A DNA stretch of 64,000 bases from Paludibacteraceae bacterium (GTDB lineage Bacteria > Bacteroidota > Bacteroidia > Bacteroidales > Paludibacteraceae), in contig JAEDGZ010000005.1 in the NCBI GenBank assembly GCA_016297215.1, positions 1 through 64,000 on the forward strand. Direction: 5' to 3'. The position numbers and the translations under genes are program-made. Of the stretch, positions 32,719-39,883 are shown one piece after another. Within the stretch, counting starts at the first letter, position 1; the number at the start of each line of letters is the position of its first letter. The notes under the pieces are model-generated. The model did no database searches and had not been told where the DNA came from. It worked only from the letters and a program-made list of their open reading frames with translations.

Positions 32719-32750
32719 CAAAGGTACTGCTTTTTTTTTATATGGGCAAT
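32719..32750 (-). promoter_or_regulatory. Orphan minus-strand promoter
   Basis: Minus strand ATTGC (32746-32750), 19 bases, TACCTTTG (32719-32726). Its surroundings (GAGTGCAAAGGTACTGCTTT) are nearly identical to the tRNA-Glu promoter at 41499. Confidence 0.72.
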
Positions 32751-32913
32751 AGCAAAATGTATGTTTGAAAACATGTTTTTGCCCTTTTTAGGGCTTTTTT
32801 GCTATAAATTTTACTTTTTTCTCCCATTTCATACTACCATTTTTTGAATTGCGTTCAAAAAATAGGGCGTTTTATGCCGTGCAGGTTTCCACCACTTTAA
32901 CTATTCAAAATCC

Positions 32914-32950
32914 AAAAAAGGCTGCCCAACAAACTTGTTAGACAGCCTCC
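32914..32950 (-). terminator. Terminator of the GGGtGRT gene, repeat hairpin copy 3
   Basis: On the minus strand GAGGCTGTCTAACAAG, a short loop, TTGGGCAGCC and six T. Same family as at 26268 and 28768. Confidence 0.8.
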
Positions 32951-32962
32951 TTTCGTTGCGTA

Positions 32963-33973
32963 TTACTTCTTCAGCGCCAGCGCTACGTTCACCGCGCAGG
33001 CTACCGTGCAACCTACCATCGGGTTGTTGCCGATTCCGAGGAAGCCCATCATCTCTACGTGTGCGGGCACGCTCGACGAACCTGCGAACTGTGCGTCGCT
33101 GTGCATACGACCCATCGTGTCGGTCATACCGTACGATGCAGGACCTGCTGCCATGTTATCGGGGTGCAGGGTACGACCCGTGCCGCCGCCCGATGCTACG
33201 GAGAAGTAGGGCTTGCCTGCCAGCACGCGCTCTTTCTTGTACGTACCTGCTACGGGGTGCTGGAAGCGAGTGGGGTTGGTCGAGTTACCTGTGATACTTA
33301 CGTCCACGTTCTCGTGCCACATGATAGCCACGCCCTCGCGTACATCGTCTGCACCATAGCAGTTCACTTTCGCACGAGGACCGTTGCTGTACGCTTTGCG
33401 GCGTACCTCTTTCAACTCACCCGTGTAGTAGTCGAACTCGGTCTGCACGTAGGTGAAACCGTTGATACGGCTGATAATCATCGCTGCGTCCTTGCCCAGA
33501 CCGTTCAGAATGATACGGAGCGGTTTCTGACGCACTTTGTTTGCCATCTCGGCAATCTTGATAGCACCCTCTGCGGCTGCGAAACTCTCGTGGCCTGCCA
33601 AGAAAGCAAAGCACTCCGTCTCCTCGCGCAGCAGACGTGCTGCCAAGTTACCGTGACCGATACCTACCTTGCGGTCGTCTGCCACCGACCCGGGGATGCA
33701 GAAGGCTTGCAGACCGATACCGATAGCCTCGGCAGCGTCAGCAGCGTTCGTGCAACCTTTCTTCAGCGCAATAGCGCTACCTACCACGTAAGCCCACTTC
33801 GCGTTCTCAAAGCAGATACGCTGCGTCTCCTCGCAGGTTATGTACGGGTCTAAACCATATTGCTCGCAAATCTGATTAGCCTCTTCGATAGAAGCAATAC
33901 CATTTGCGTTCAGCGCGGCGAGAATCTGTTTCTCGCGGCGGTCTTGGGACTCAAATTTAACTTCGCGTAACAT
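32963..33973 (-). CDS. GGGtGRT protein
   Basis: A 336-residue cytoplasmic protein of the GGGtGRT family, named for the motif seen here in SVASGGGTGRTLHPDN. Other conserved segments are KVGIGHGNLAARLLREETECF and GSSSVPAHVEMMGFLGIGNNP. Cysteines near residues 49, 59, 66 and 83 could bind metal. The biochemical role is unknown, but the gene is regularly paired with the iron-sulfur scaffold-like gene found 5 bases upstream here, suggesting joint work in iron-sulfur chemistry. I start at 33973 (MLREVKFESQ) since a longer start would overlap the upstream stop. Confidence 0.92.
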   Translation of the reverse strand: MLREVKFESQDRREKQILAALNANGIASIEEANQICEQYGLDPYITCEETQRICFENAKWAYVVGSAIALKKGCTNAADAAEAIGIGLQAFCIPGSVADDRKVGIGHGNLAARLLREETECFAFLAGHESFAAAEGAIKIAEMANKVRQKPLRIILNGLGKDAAMIISRINGFTYVQTEFDYYTGELKEVRRKAYSNGPRAKVNCYGADDVREGVAIMWHENVDVSITGNSTNPTRFQHPVAGTYKKERVLAGKPYFSVASGGGTGRTLHPDNMAAGPASYGMTDTMGRMHSDAQFAGSSSVPAHVEMMGFLGIGNNPMVGCTVACAVNVALALKK

Positions 33974-33977
33974 AGTC

Positions 33978-34679
33978 TTACTCCTTTCTCGGGTCAATAG
34001 ATTTAACTGCACCCTGCTCTGCGGTCGTGCGACCGTAGGTGCCGGTTACTTGCTTCAGTGCCTCCTCTGCGGGCACACCTTTCTTGATAGCGTCCATGAA
34101 CTTGCCCATGTGCACGTACTCGTAGCCGCATACCTCGTTGTCCTCGTCGAGGAACTCCTTGGTGATGTAGCCCTCCGTCAGTTGCAGGTAGCGAACACCC
34201 TTCTCCTTCGTGGAGAACAGCGTACCGCACTGGCTTACCAAGCCCTTGCCCAAGTCTTCCAATCCGGCGCCGATAGCCAAACCGCCCTCGGAGAACGCCG
34301 ACTGAGTACGACCATACACAATCTGCAAGAACAACTCGCGCATCGCCGTGTTGATAGCGTCGCATACGAGGTCGGTATTCAGCGCCTCCAGCAGCGTCTT
34401 GCCGGGCAGAATCTCTGCTGCCATAGCCGCAGAATGCGTCATACCCGAGCAACCGATGGTCTCTACCAACGCCTCTTCGATGATACCGTTCTTTACGTTC
34501 AAACTCAGTTTGCACGCACCCTGTTGCGGTGCGCACCAACCAATACCGTGAGTCATGCCCGAGATGTCAGAAATCTCTTTGGCTTTCACCCACTTGCCCT
34601 CTTCGGGGATGGGAGCCGGTCCGTGATGAGGACCCTTGGCTACCTGGCACATGTTCTGTACCTCTTTCGAGTAAATCAT
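33978..34679 (-). CDS. Iron-sulfur cluster assembly scaffold-like protein (partner of GGGtGRT)
   Basis: A 233-residue NifU/IscU-like protein. Conserved Cys residues occur in GWCAPQQGACKLSLNVK, TIGCSGMTHSAAMAAEIL and NTDLVCDAINTAMRELFLQIV, the arrangement of an IscU-like fold, and the C terminus has KQVTGTYGRTTAEQGAVKSI. It probably holds or delivers a cluster; the exact client is unknown. It is the first gene of a two-gene operon with the GGGtGRT gene and has a promoter at 34773-34804. Confidence 0.88.
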   Translation of the reverse strand: MIYSKEVQNMCQVAKGPHHGPAPIPEEGKWVKAKEISDISGMTHGIGWCAPQQGACKLSLNVKNGIIEEALVETIGCSGMTHSAAMAAEILPGKTLLEALNTDLVCDAINTAMRELFLQIVYGRTQSAFSEGGLAIGAGLEDLGKGLVSQCGTLFSTKEKGVRYLQLTEGYITKEFLDEDNEVCGYEYVHMGKFMDAIKKGVPAEEALKQVTGTYGRTTAEQGAVKSIDPRKE

Positions 34680-34772
34680 AGTTCTTGTAAATGTTATGTT
34701 GATTTATTTTGCTTTGCTTTGTGTCCTGTGTGCGCAGGCACCCTCGCATTTCTCTTTTCCTCTTTCTGCCCG

Positions 34773-34804
34773 CAAAATTACAATAAATTTCCGAATTACG
34801 CAAA
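34773..34804 (-). promoter_or_regulatory. Promoter of the scaffold-GGGtGRT operon
   Basis: Minus strand TTTGC (34800-34804), 19 bases, TAATTTTG (34773-34780). Leader of about 85 bases. Confidence 0.75.
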
Positions 34805-34829
34805 TTTTTCCCTATTTTTGCCAATTATA

Positions 34830-34868
34830 CTTATCAATTACTTATTACTTATTACCTATTACCTATTA
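34830..34868. repeat. TATTACTTATTACCTATTACC repeat next to the thioesterase stop
   Basis: Seven-base periodic units of ATTACTT and ATTACCT run directly up to the stop codon of the acyl-ACP thioesterase. Confidence 0.75.
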
Positions 34869-35600
34869 TTTACTTATCACCGTTATCCTCGCCGAGCAGC
34901 AGGTAACCCCTGTTTCGTTCTTCTGCTGATACTGCGCGCCGTCGGGCAACACAAGATAGTGCGTATCCAGCACGCCGCCCAAGCGTTGCTCTTTCTGGTA
35001 CTGAATATCCAATCGTAGCGGTTTGCCGTACCAATCGGGGCGATAGGCGTCTATCATGCGCTCCAGATACTTGCACGAGTTGCAGTGGTTGTTGTAATCC
35101 ACATCCGAGAACTGCACGATATGGGGCACTATACCCGTCGGCTCGGCGATGGCACCCAAGCGTGCGCTGCGGCTGATATCCAGCACCTCGCCGTCCACTA
35201 CGTCGGCAAACACAGGGTTGTCGAACACATTGGCTATCTCGCGCTTCTCCAAGTCGAGCACCGTCCACACGCTCTTCGCCTTGCCGAACAGCCGTTGGCT
35301 GCCGTCCTCCTCTTTCAGGTAGAGTCGGAAATCACGCGTGGAGAGCATATGCGTATTGCTCTCTATCCAGGTCTCCACCACAAAATGGGTGCAGTGCGTG
35401 GGCAGAAAGGCAATCTCCATCGACAGTTTGGTCAACACCCACGTCAATCCTTGCGGATAGAAATGCTGGATTCCAAAACCCAATTCATCCGCACACTTCC
35501 CTGCCACCTCCAGCAGGTAGTTCTCCAATACATACAGACGCAACTTGCGATTCGCATCCACGTCCTGATACTTCACCTCAAATTCATAAAAGTATTTCAT
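34866..35600 (-). CDS. Acyl-ACP thioesterase
   Basis: A 244-residue thioesterase with two hotdog domains, which releases free fatty acids from acyl carrier protein. The first domain begins YEFEVKYQDVDANRKLRLYVL and includes LTWVLTKLSMEI; the second contains VQFSDVDYNNHCNSCKYLERMID, with the Asp/Asn and His expected at the active site. The length matches bacterial FatA/B-like enzymes of gut Bacteroidales, where they help set fatty-acid chain length. Repeats lie immediately on both sides. Confidence 0.9.
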   Translation of the reverse strand: MKYFYEFEVKYQDVDANRKLRLYVLENYLLEVAGKCADELGFGIQHFYPQGLTWVLTKLSMEIAFLPTHCTHFVVETWIESNTHMLSTRDFRLYLKEEDGSQRLFGKAKSVWTVLDLEKREIANVFDNPVFADVVDGEVLDISRSARLGAIAEPTGIVPHIVQFSDVDYNNHCNSCKYLERMIDAYRPDWYGKPLRLDIQYQKEQRLGGVLDTHYLVLPDGAQYQQKNETGVTCCSARITVISK

Positions 35601-35715
35601 ATCTCGCTTCGATCGGCTTTTCTCGCTTCGCTCGGTAATAGGTAATACGTAATATGCATAGTGAGATATTACTTATTACCGAGCGCAGCGAGATATTACC
35701 TATTACTTATTACTT
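35601..35715. repeat. Repeat spacer between purF and the thioesterase gene
   Basis: CTCGCTTCGCTCGGTAATAG and its mirrored copy TTACCGAGCGCAGCGAGATA enclose ATTACTTATT-type units, so a long hairpin can form. It runs into the purF stop codon. Confidence 0.78.
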
Positions 35716-37566
35716 ATTTTCGTACCATTCCATATACGCCGTGTTCAGTCGTCTCACGCCGCCCGGGGTGGGGTAGTTCCCCGAGAAATACCAGTCTCCC
35801 GGGTGGTCAGGGCAGGCGGTATGCAAGCCCTCCACGGTCTGGAACACAATCTCGATGTCGGTCGTAACCTCCGGTGCTTTCAGCAGTTCCACCATCTTGC
35901 GCGATATCTCCTCGTCCGTGAACGGCGCGTAGATCTCCTTCACGTAGTTCTTCATCTGCTCCGCGGGCAGCCCCTGTTGCGCCACACATTGGCGATACAC
36001 CTCGTCTATCCGCTCTTCCATCCCGCGCTCATGCAGCAACGCGATGGCGGCTTTGAAAGCGATGAACTCCGACATACGCGCCATGTCGATACCGTAGTAA
36101 TCGGGGTAGCGTATCTGCGGCGCGCTCGACACCAGCACCATCTTCTTCGGTTGCAACCGGTCGAGGATACGGATGATACTCTCCCTCAGCGTCGTCCCCC
36201 GCACAATGCTGTCGTCTATCACCACGAGGTAATCCTCTTTCGGCACAAGGCTGCCGTAGGTGATGTCATACACGTGCGCGGCGAGGTCGTTGCGGCTGTT
36301 ACTCTCCGTGATGAACGTGCGCAACTTGATGTCTTTCCATGCCACCTTCTCCCGCCGCACAATGCCCGGGATATTATGCTCGCGCATGTAGTAGTCAAAC
36401 GCCTCCGTCATGCCGTAGAACGCCACCTCAGCCGTGTTCGGGATGAAGGAGAACACCGTGTGTTGCACGTCGCCGTTCACGGCTTTGAGGATGTTCGGCA
36501 GCAGTTGCGCACCCAGCATCTTCCTCTCCTTATATATAGTAGCGTCCGACCCGCGTGAGAAATAAATCCGCTCAAAGGCGCAGGCTTGGTTCTCCCTCGC
36601 GGCGATGATCTGCTCTGTCCGCACGTCGCCGGCTTGGTTGATGAGCAACGCCTCCCCGGGCATCAACTCCCGCACTGCCTCTATCGGCAGGTCAAACGCC
36701 GTCTGTATCACGGGGCGCTCGCTCGCCAGCACCACCACTTCCTCGTCCGCGTAGTAGAACGCCGGTCGGATGCCCCACGGGTCGCGCATGCTGAACATCT
36801 CCCCGCTGCCCGTAACGCCGCAAATCACGTATCCGCCGTCCCACAGCCTGCTACTCTCCCGCAGCACGTTGGCGAGGTTGATATGCTGCTCTATGTATTC
36901 CGTTATCGCCGCCCCGCGTAGCCCTTGGGCAGCGGCTTCCGCGTAGCAACGCTCCGACTCACGGTCGAGCCTGTGCCCCATCTGCTCCAAGAGGATATAG
37001 GTGTCCGCCAGTACACGCGGGTGTTGCCCCACCGATGTCAACTCGCGGAATATATCATCCACGTTGGTCATGTTGAAGTTCCCGCAGAGGCAGAGGTTGC
37101 GCGCCCGCCAGTTGTTGCGCCGCAGAAAGGGGTGCACATACTGCAAACCGCTCTTCCCCGTGGTCGAATACCTTAGATGCCCCATATACAACTCCCCCGC
37201 CCACGGCATCCGCCGAAGCACCTCATCCGCCGCTATATTGTCCGGGTGCGCAGGCGTCCCCGCCTGCTTCATATCGTCCTTCGTAAATCGTAAATCGTTA
37301 ATTTCTCTGTGTGCTTTATCGAATATCTCCGTTATCGCCCCGCTGCCCAATGCTCGTTCGCGGAACATATACTCTTCCCCCGCGGCGGCATGCATCTTCA
37401 CGCAAGCCATACCCGCACCTTCCTGCCCGCGGTTGTGTTGCTTCTCCATCAGCAGATACAGCTTGTTCAAGCCATACTGCCATGTCCCGTACTTCTCCTG
37501 ATAATAATGCAGGGGTTTGCGCAGGCGAATCATCGCCACACCGCACTCATGTCTAAGTGGTTCCAT
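35710..37566 (-). CDS. Amidophosphoribosyltransferase family protein (PurF paralogue), with repeat insertion
   Basis: A 618-residue PurF-like enzyme. PurF makes 5-phosphoribosylamine from PRPP and glutamine, the first step of purine synthesis. The glutamine amidotransferase nucleophile is Cys8 after a short propeptide (MEPLRHECGVAM); ALCGNFNMTN-like CLCGNFNMTN and HLRYSTTGKSG follow. The PRPP loop is VVIDDSIVRGTTL. Length and the C-terminal extension ending GGVRRLNTAYMEWYENK are those of the long Bacteroidales paralogue, so true PurF activity is likely but not certain. Residues ~87-110 (DMKQAGTPAHPDN) are encoded by a dispersed A1 repeat (37239-37267) and a CGTAAATCGTAAATCG string. Its promoter is beyond a MITE-like element. 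Confidence 0.88.
   Translation of the reverse strand: MEPLRHECGVAMIRLRKPLHYYQEKYGTWQYGLNKLYLLMEKQHNRGQEGAGMACVKMHAAAGEEYMFRERALGSGAITEIFDKAHREINDLRFTKDDMKQAGTPAHPDNIAADEVLRRMPWAGELYMGHLRYSTTGKSGLQYVHPFLRRNNWRARNLCLCGNFNMTNVDDIFRELTSVGQHPRVLADTYILLEQMGHRLDRESERCYAEAAAQGLRGAAITEYIEQHINLANVLRESSRLWDGGYVICGVTGSGEMFSMRDPWGIRPAFYYADEEVVVLASERPVIQTAFDLPIEAVRELMPGEALLINQAGDVRTEQIIAARENQACAFERIYFSRGSDATIYKERKMLGAQLLPNILKAVNGDVQHTVFSFIPNTAEVAFYGMTEAFDYYMREHNIPGIVRREKVAWKDIKLRTFITESNSRNDLAAHVYDITYGSLVPKEDYLVVIDDSIVRGTTLRESIIRILDRLQPKKMVLVSSAPQIRYPDYYGIDMARMSEFIAFKAAIALLHERGMEERIDEVYRQCVAQQGLPAEQMKNYVKEIYAPFTDEEISRKMVELLKAPEVTTDIEIVFQTVEGLHTACPDHPGDWYFSGNYPTPGGVRRLNTAYMEWYENK
37239..37308 (-). repeat. 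Family A1 repeat inside purF
   Basis: On the minus strand GCAGGCGGGGACGCCTGCG then CACCCGGACA, identical over 29 bases to the intergenic copy at 17993-18021. Followed (higher coordinates) by TCGTAAATCGTAAATCGTTA. Frame is kept. Confidence 0.88.
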
Positions 37567-37574
37567 AAACTAAT

Positions 37575-37603
37575 CACTGGTGACGCAGGCGTCTCGCCTG
37601 CGG
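37575..37603 (-). repeat. Palindromic family A2, intergenic copy
   Basis: Minus strand CCGCAGGCGAGACGCCTGCG then TCACCAGTG; differs from the lpxK copy (14174-14202) by one base. Confidence 0.85.
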
Positions 37604-37662
37604 TGTATCAAAACTTTTCTTGTACCTTCAATCGAAATCGTAAATCGCTCTTAGTGAATTAT

Positions 37663-37869
37663 ATTTAACGTGGAGCTGATATAAACTTTCCTATTTCAGC
37701 AGTCTAAGACTAATTTAGTTTTGGGTAATAAATTAATGGTAAATTACACGATAATTATATGTTTGAGAGAAAAGAATATTTGAATAATTTTTGGAAATTT
37801 TTGTTGAAATAAAAGAGACCGTCGTGGGCATCTTTGTGTATAAAATTCTTATTTCGAATTCATGTTATT
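37663..37869 (+). mobile_element. MITE-like element, copy 3
   Basis: 207 bp. Left end TTAACGTGGAGCTGATATAA, right end CTTATTTCGAATTCATGTTA. Interior has CAGCAGTCTAAGACTAATTT and TTTTTGGAAATTTTTGTTGA. It lies between the promoter at 37885 and purF. Confidence 0.8.
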
Positions 37870-37884
37870 TACGTTTTCGCGCTG

Positions 37885-37916
37885 CAAAATTACTGCTTTT
37901 TTCGCAAATATGCAAG
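37885..37916 (-). promoter_or_regulatory. Probable purF promoter
   Basis: Minus strand CTTGC (37912-37916), 19 bases, TAATTTTG (37885-37892). The transcript would cross the MITE-like copy, giving a leader of about 310 bases. Confidence 0.68.
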
Positions 37917-38010
37917 CCCCCACTTCAAAATCAGAGCAATTTATAGCCAAAGATGCCATTCTTTTAGCCATACGCACATCTTCTTCTCGCCGACCTCTCG
38001 TGAAGCCAAT

Positions 38011-38054
38011 CTCGAAAACGACTCGAAAACGACTCGAAAACGACTCGAAAAAAG
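38011..38054. repeat. 11-bp tandem repeat
   Basis: Four copies of CTCGAAAACGA. Confidence 0.85.
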
Positions 38055-38093
38055 AACGAGGGAAAAAGCCGAGCAAACAATACATATATCCAC

Positions 38094-38130
38094 AAAGAGG
38101 CTGCCTAACTTGACTTATTAGAAAGCCTCC
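38094..38130 (-). terminator. Repeat hairpin copy 4, no obvious gene
   Basis: Minus strand GAGGCTTTCTAATAAG, loop, TTAGGCAGCCTC then TTTG. Same family as the other three, but I find no gene that it would terminate. Confidence 0.6.
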
Positions 38131-38152
38131 TATGTATTTTCTATCCTCTCCC

Positions 38153-38183
38153 TTGCACATTTGGAAAAATGTTACTACCTTTG
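38153..38183 (+). promoter_or_regulatory. Promoter of the DUF4832-like gene
   Basis: TTGC (38153-38156), 19 bases, TACCTTTG (38176-38183), which fixes the start codon at 38204. Confidence 0.85.
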
Positions 38184-38203
38184 CACCCAAAATAGCAAAT
38201 AGT

Positions 38204-39685
38204 ATGAAAATCTCAACTTGTTTTGTCCATCAATGTCTATTGTTGTCTGCTTGTTTATGCCTGTTTGGGAGTGCTTATGCGGCAGAGCAGGAGAGCGCCA
38301 ATACCTCAGAGTCTGACTTTACGCCCGTGCAACTCTCTCAGCAGATCACGCATGTGCAGCCTATGACGGGCTTGGTGCTGTGGCGCGACCACGAGCGGAT
38401 GGCGCAATATCAGCATACCATATCCATGGAGTTCCACTACTGCCTGCCTTGTCGTGTGGTCAAAGGAAAGACCAACGGACAGATTGATTACGATTGGACA
38501 TATTTGGAAGAGATACTGAACGATATCTCTTCGCGCGGACACCAGGCCATCCTCCGCTTCCGCTACGAGTACCCCGATGATACGGAAGTGGATGGCAAGC
38601 GGGGCACTACGGCAGTGCCGCAGTATATCAAAGACAGGAGCGATTACCACGAAACCTATAGCGCCAATCCGGGTGGCGATGGTCCCACCTACTATGCCGA
38701 CTGGAGCAATGCCGAACTGCAATGGTTCACCCGCCAATTCTATACCGACTTCGCCGCGCGCTACAACACCGACCCCCGAATCGCTTTCCTCGAAGTCGGG
38801 TTCGGGCATTGGTCGGAGTACCATATCTATGGAACAACCCTGCAGTTAGGCACCAACTTCCCGTCCAAAGACTATCAGGTTTCGTTCTTGCAACATCTCG
38901 ATACCACGCTCCAAATACCATGGGCGATATCCATCGATGCTGCCGACGATTCCTACACGCCGATATTGAACAACGCGACACTGATGGCGTTGAACTTCGG
39001 ACTTTTCGACGACTCCTTCATGCACAAAGAGCATGAGATAGGTTCCGGCGATGGTTACAATGAAGAATGCTGGAATGCGATGGGTGAGGGAACACGCTGG
39101 CAGAGGGGAGTGTGCGGCGGTGAAATCAGTTATTACACCTCCAAAGATCAAAAGAACTTCCTCAATCCCGCGGGCATGTATGGGGTAACATGGGAGGCGG
39201 CGGCTGCCAAGTACCACATCTCGTTTATGATTGCCAACGATGCACCAGGCACTACCTATGGCACTGTGGAGCGATTTGCCGAGGCAAGTATGGAAACGGG
39301 CTACAGACTGGTGGTAACCCAGTGCGAAACCAACGGAAGCGAGACCCGCCTAACGGTCTATAACGAGGGCATTGCGCCGCTCTATCGCGATGCCTATTTC
39401 GCTATCGACGCAGTGCCCTCTGCCACATCCTTGCGAGGCTTACTCCCGGGTGAACAACGCGAAATAACCATCCCCGCAGCACTGACCAACAGCGAAGCGC
39501 TGCATATCATTTCGCCCTGTATCCTCCCTTCACAAGAGATAGAGTTCCGTGCAGAAACGATACAAAATGGCATGACCAATGCAGAGACAAACACTCACCA
39601 CGCAAGCAGAAAGGAGATACAAAACGGACAAGTACTGATTCACTACCAAGGACATACCTACCTGCTTTCGGGATTCCGCCGCTAA
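38204..39685 (+). CDS. Secreted DUF4832-like protein with C-terminal tail
   Basis: A 493-residue exported protein. Signal peptide residues ~1-26 (CLFGSAYAAEQ). The central part reads like a glycosidase-type barrel: TGLVLWRDHERM, then RGHQAILRFRYEYPDD, YADWSNAELQWFTRQFYTDF and RIAFLEVGFGHWSEYH, the last placing a Glu where DUF4832 barrels have a conserved acidic residue. The C-terminal ~100 residues form a beta-sandwich with GLLPGEQREITIP. It ends with KEIQNGQVLIHYQGHTYLL, a weaker copy of the IENGQVVIIR tail of two other secreted proteins here. Substrate unknown. Confidence 0.78.
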   Translation: MKISTCFVHQCLLLSACLCLFGSAYAAEQESANTSESDFTPVQLSQQITHVQPMTGLVLWRDHERMAQYQHTISMEFHYCLPCRVVKGKTNGQIDYDWTYLEEILNDISSRGHQAILRFRYEYPDDTEVDGKRGTTAVPQYIKDRSDYHETYSANPGGDGPTYYADWSNAELQWFTRQFYTDFAARYNTDPRIAFLEVGFGHWSEYHIYGTTLQLGTNFPSKDYQVSFLQHLDTTLQIPWAISIDAADDSYTPILNNATLMALNFGLFDDSFMHKEHEIGSGDGYNEECWNAMGEGTRWQRGVCGGEISYYTSKDQKNFLNPAGMYGVTWEAAAAKYHISFMIANDAPGTTYGTVERFAEASMETGYRLVVTQCETNGSETRLTVYNEGIAPLYRDAYFAIDAVPSATSLRGLLPGEQREITIPAALTNSEALHIISPCILPSQEIEFRAETIQNGMTNAETNTHHASRKEIQNGQVLIHYQGHTYLLSGFRR

Positions 39686-39689
39686 GCGT

Positions 39690-39883
39690 TAACTTAATGT
39701 GAGCCGATATAAGCAAATACCTTCTGCGTCTAAAGACTAACTTGGTTTTTGGTAGTGAATTAATGAAGTATTACACGTTAATTATACGTTAAAGAAAAAT
39801 ATCTGAATTATTTTTGGAAATTTTTTGTTGAACAAAAATGTAGTCGTTTCTGTGTATTAGTATCGTATTTCGGGTTCACGTTA
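39690..39883 (+). mobile_element. MITE-like element, copy 4
   Basis: 194 bp between two convergent genes. Left end TTAATGTGAGCCGATATAAG, right end CGTATTTCGGGTTCACGTTA; interior TAAAGACTAACTTGGTTTTT and TTTTTGGAAATTTTTTGTTG. The last three bases are the der stop codon. Confidence 0.8.

Larger units (their letters stand above)
32572..32962. other. Spacer with orphan promoter-terminator pair
   Basis: Holds a bidirectional terminator (32629-32647), a minus-strand promoter (32719-32750) that faces no gene, and the GGGtGRT terminator (32914-32950). The remainder is AT-rich with nothing recognisable. Confidence 0.7.
37567..38203. other. Spacer upstream of purF: repeats, MITE-like copy, promoters
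   Basis: Holds an A2 repeat (37575-37603), a MITE-like copy (37663-37869), a minus promoter (37885-37916), an 11-bp tandem repeat (38011-38054), a terminator-like hairpin (38094-38130) and a plus promoter (38153-38183). No gene is convincing. Confidence 0.78.

Noticed and set aside
37849..38190. 113-residue minus-strand open frame before purF
   Set aside because: It spans a promoter, a tandem repeat and a terminator hairpin; no family resemblance.
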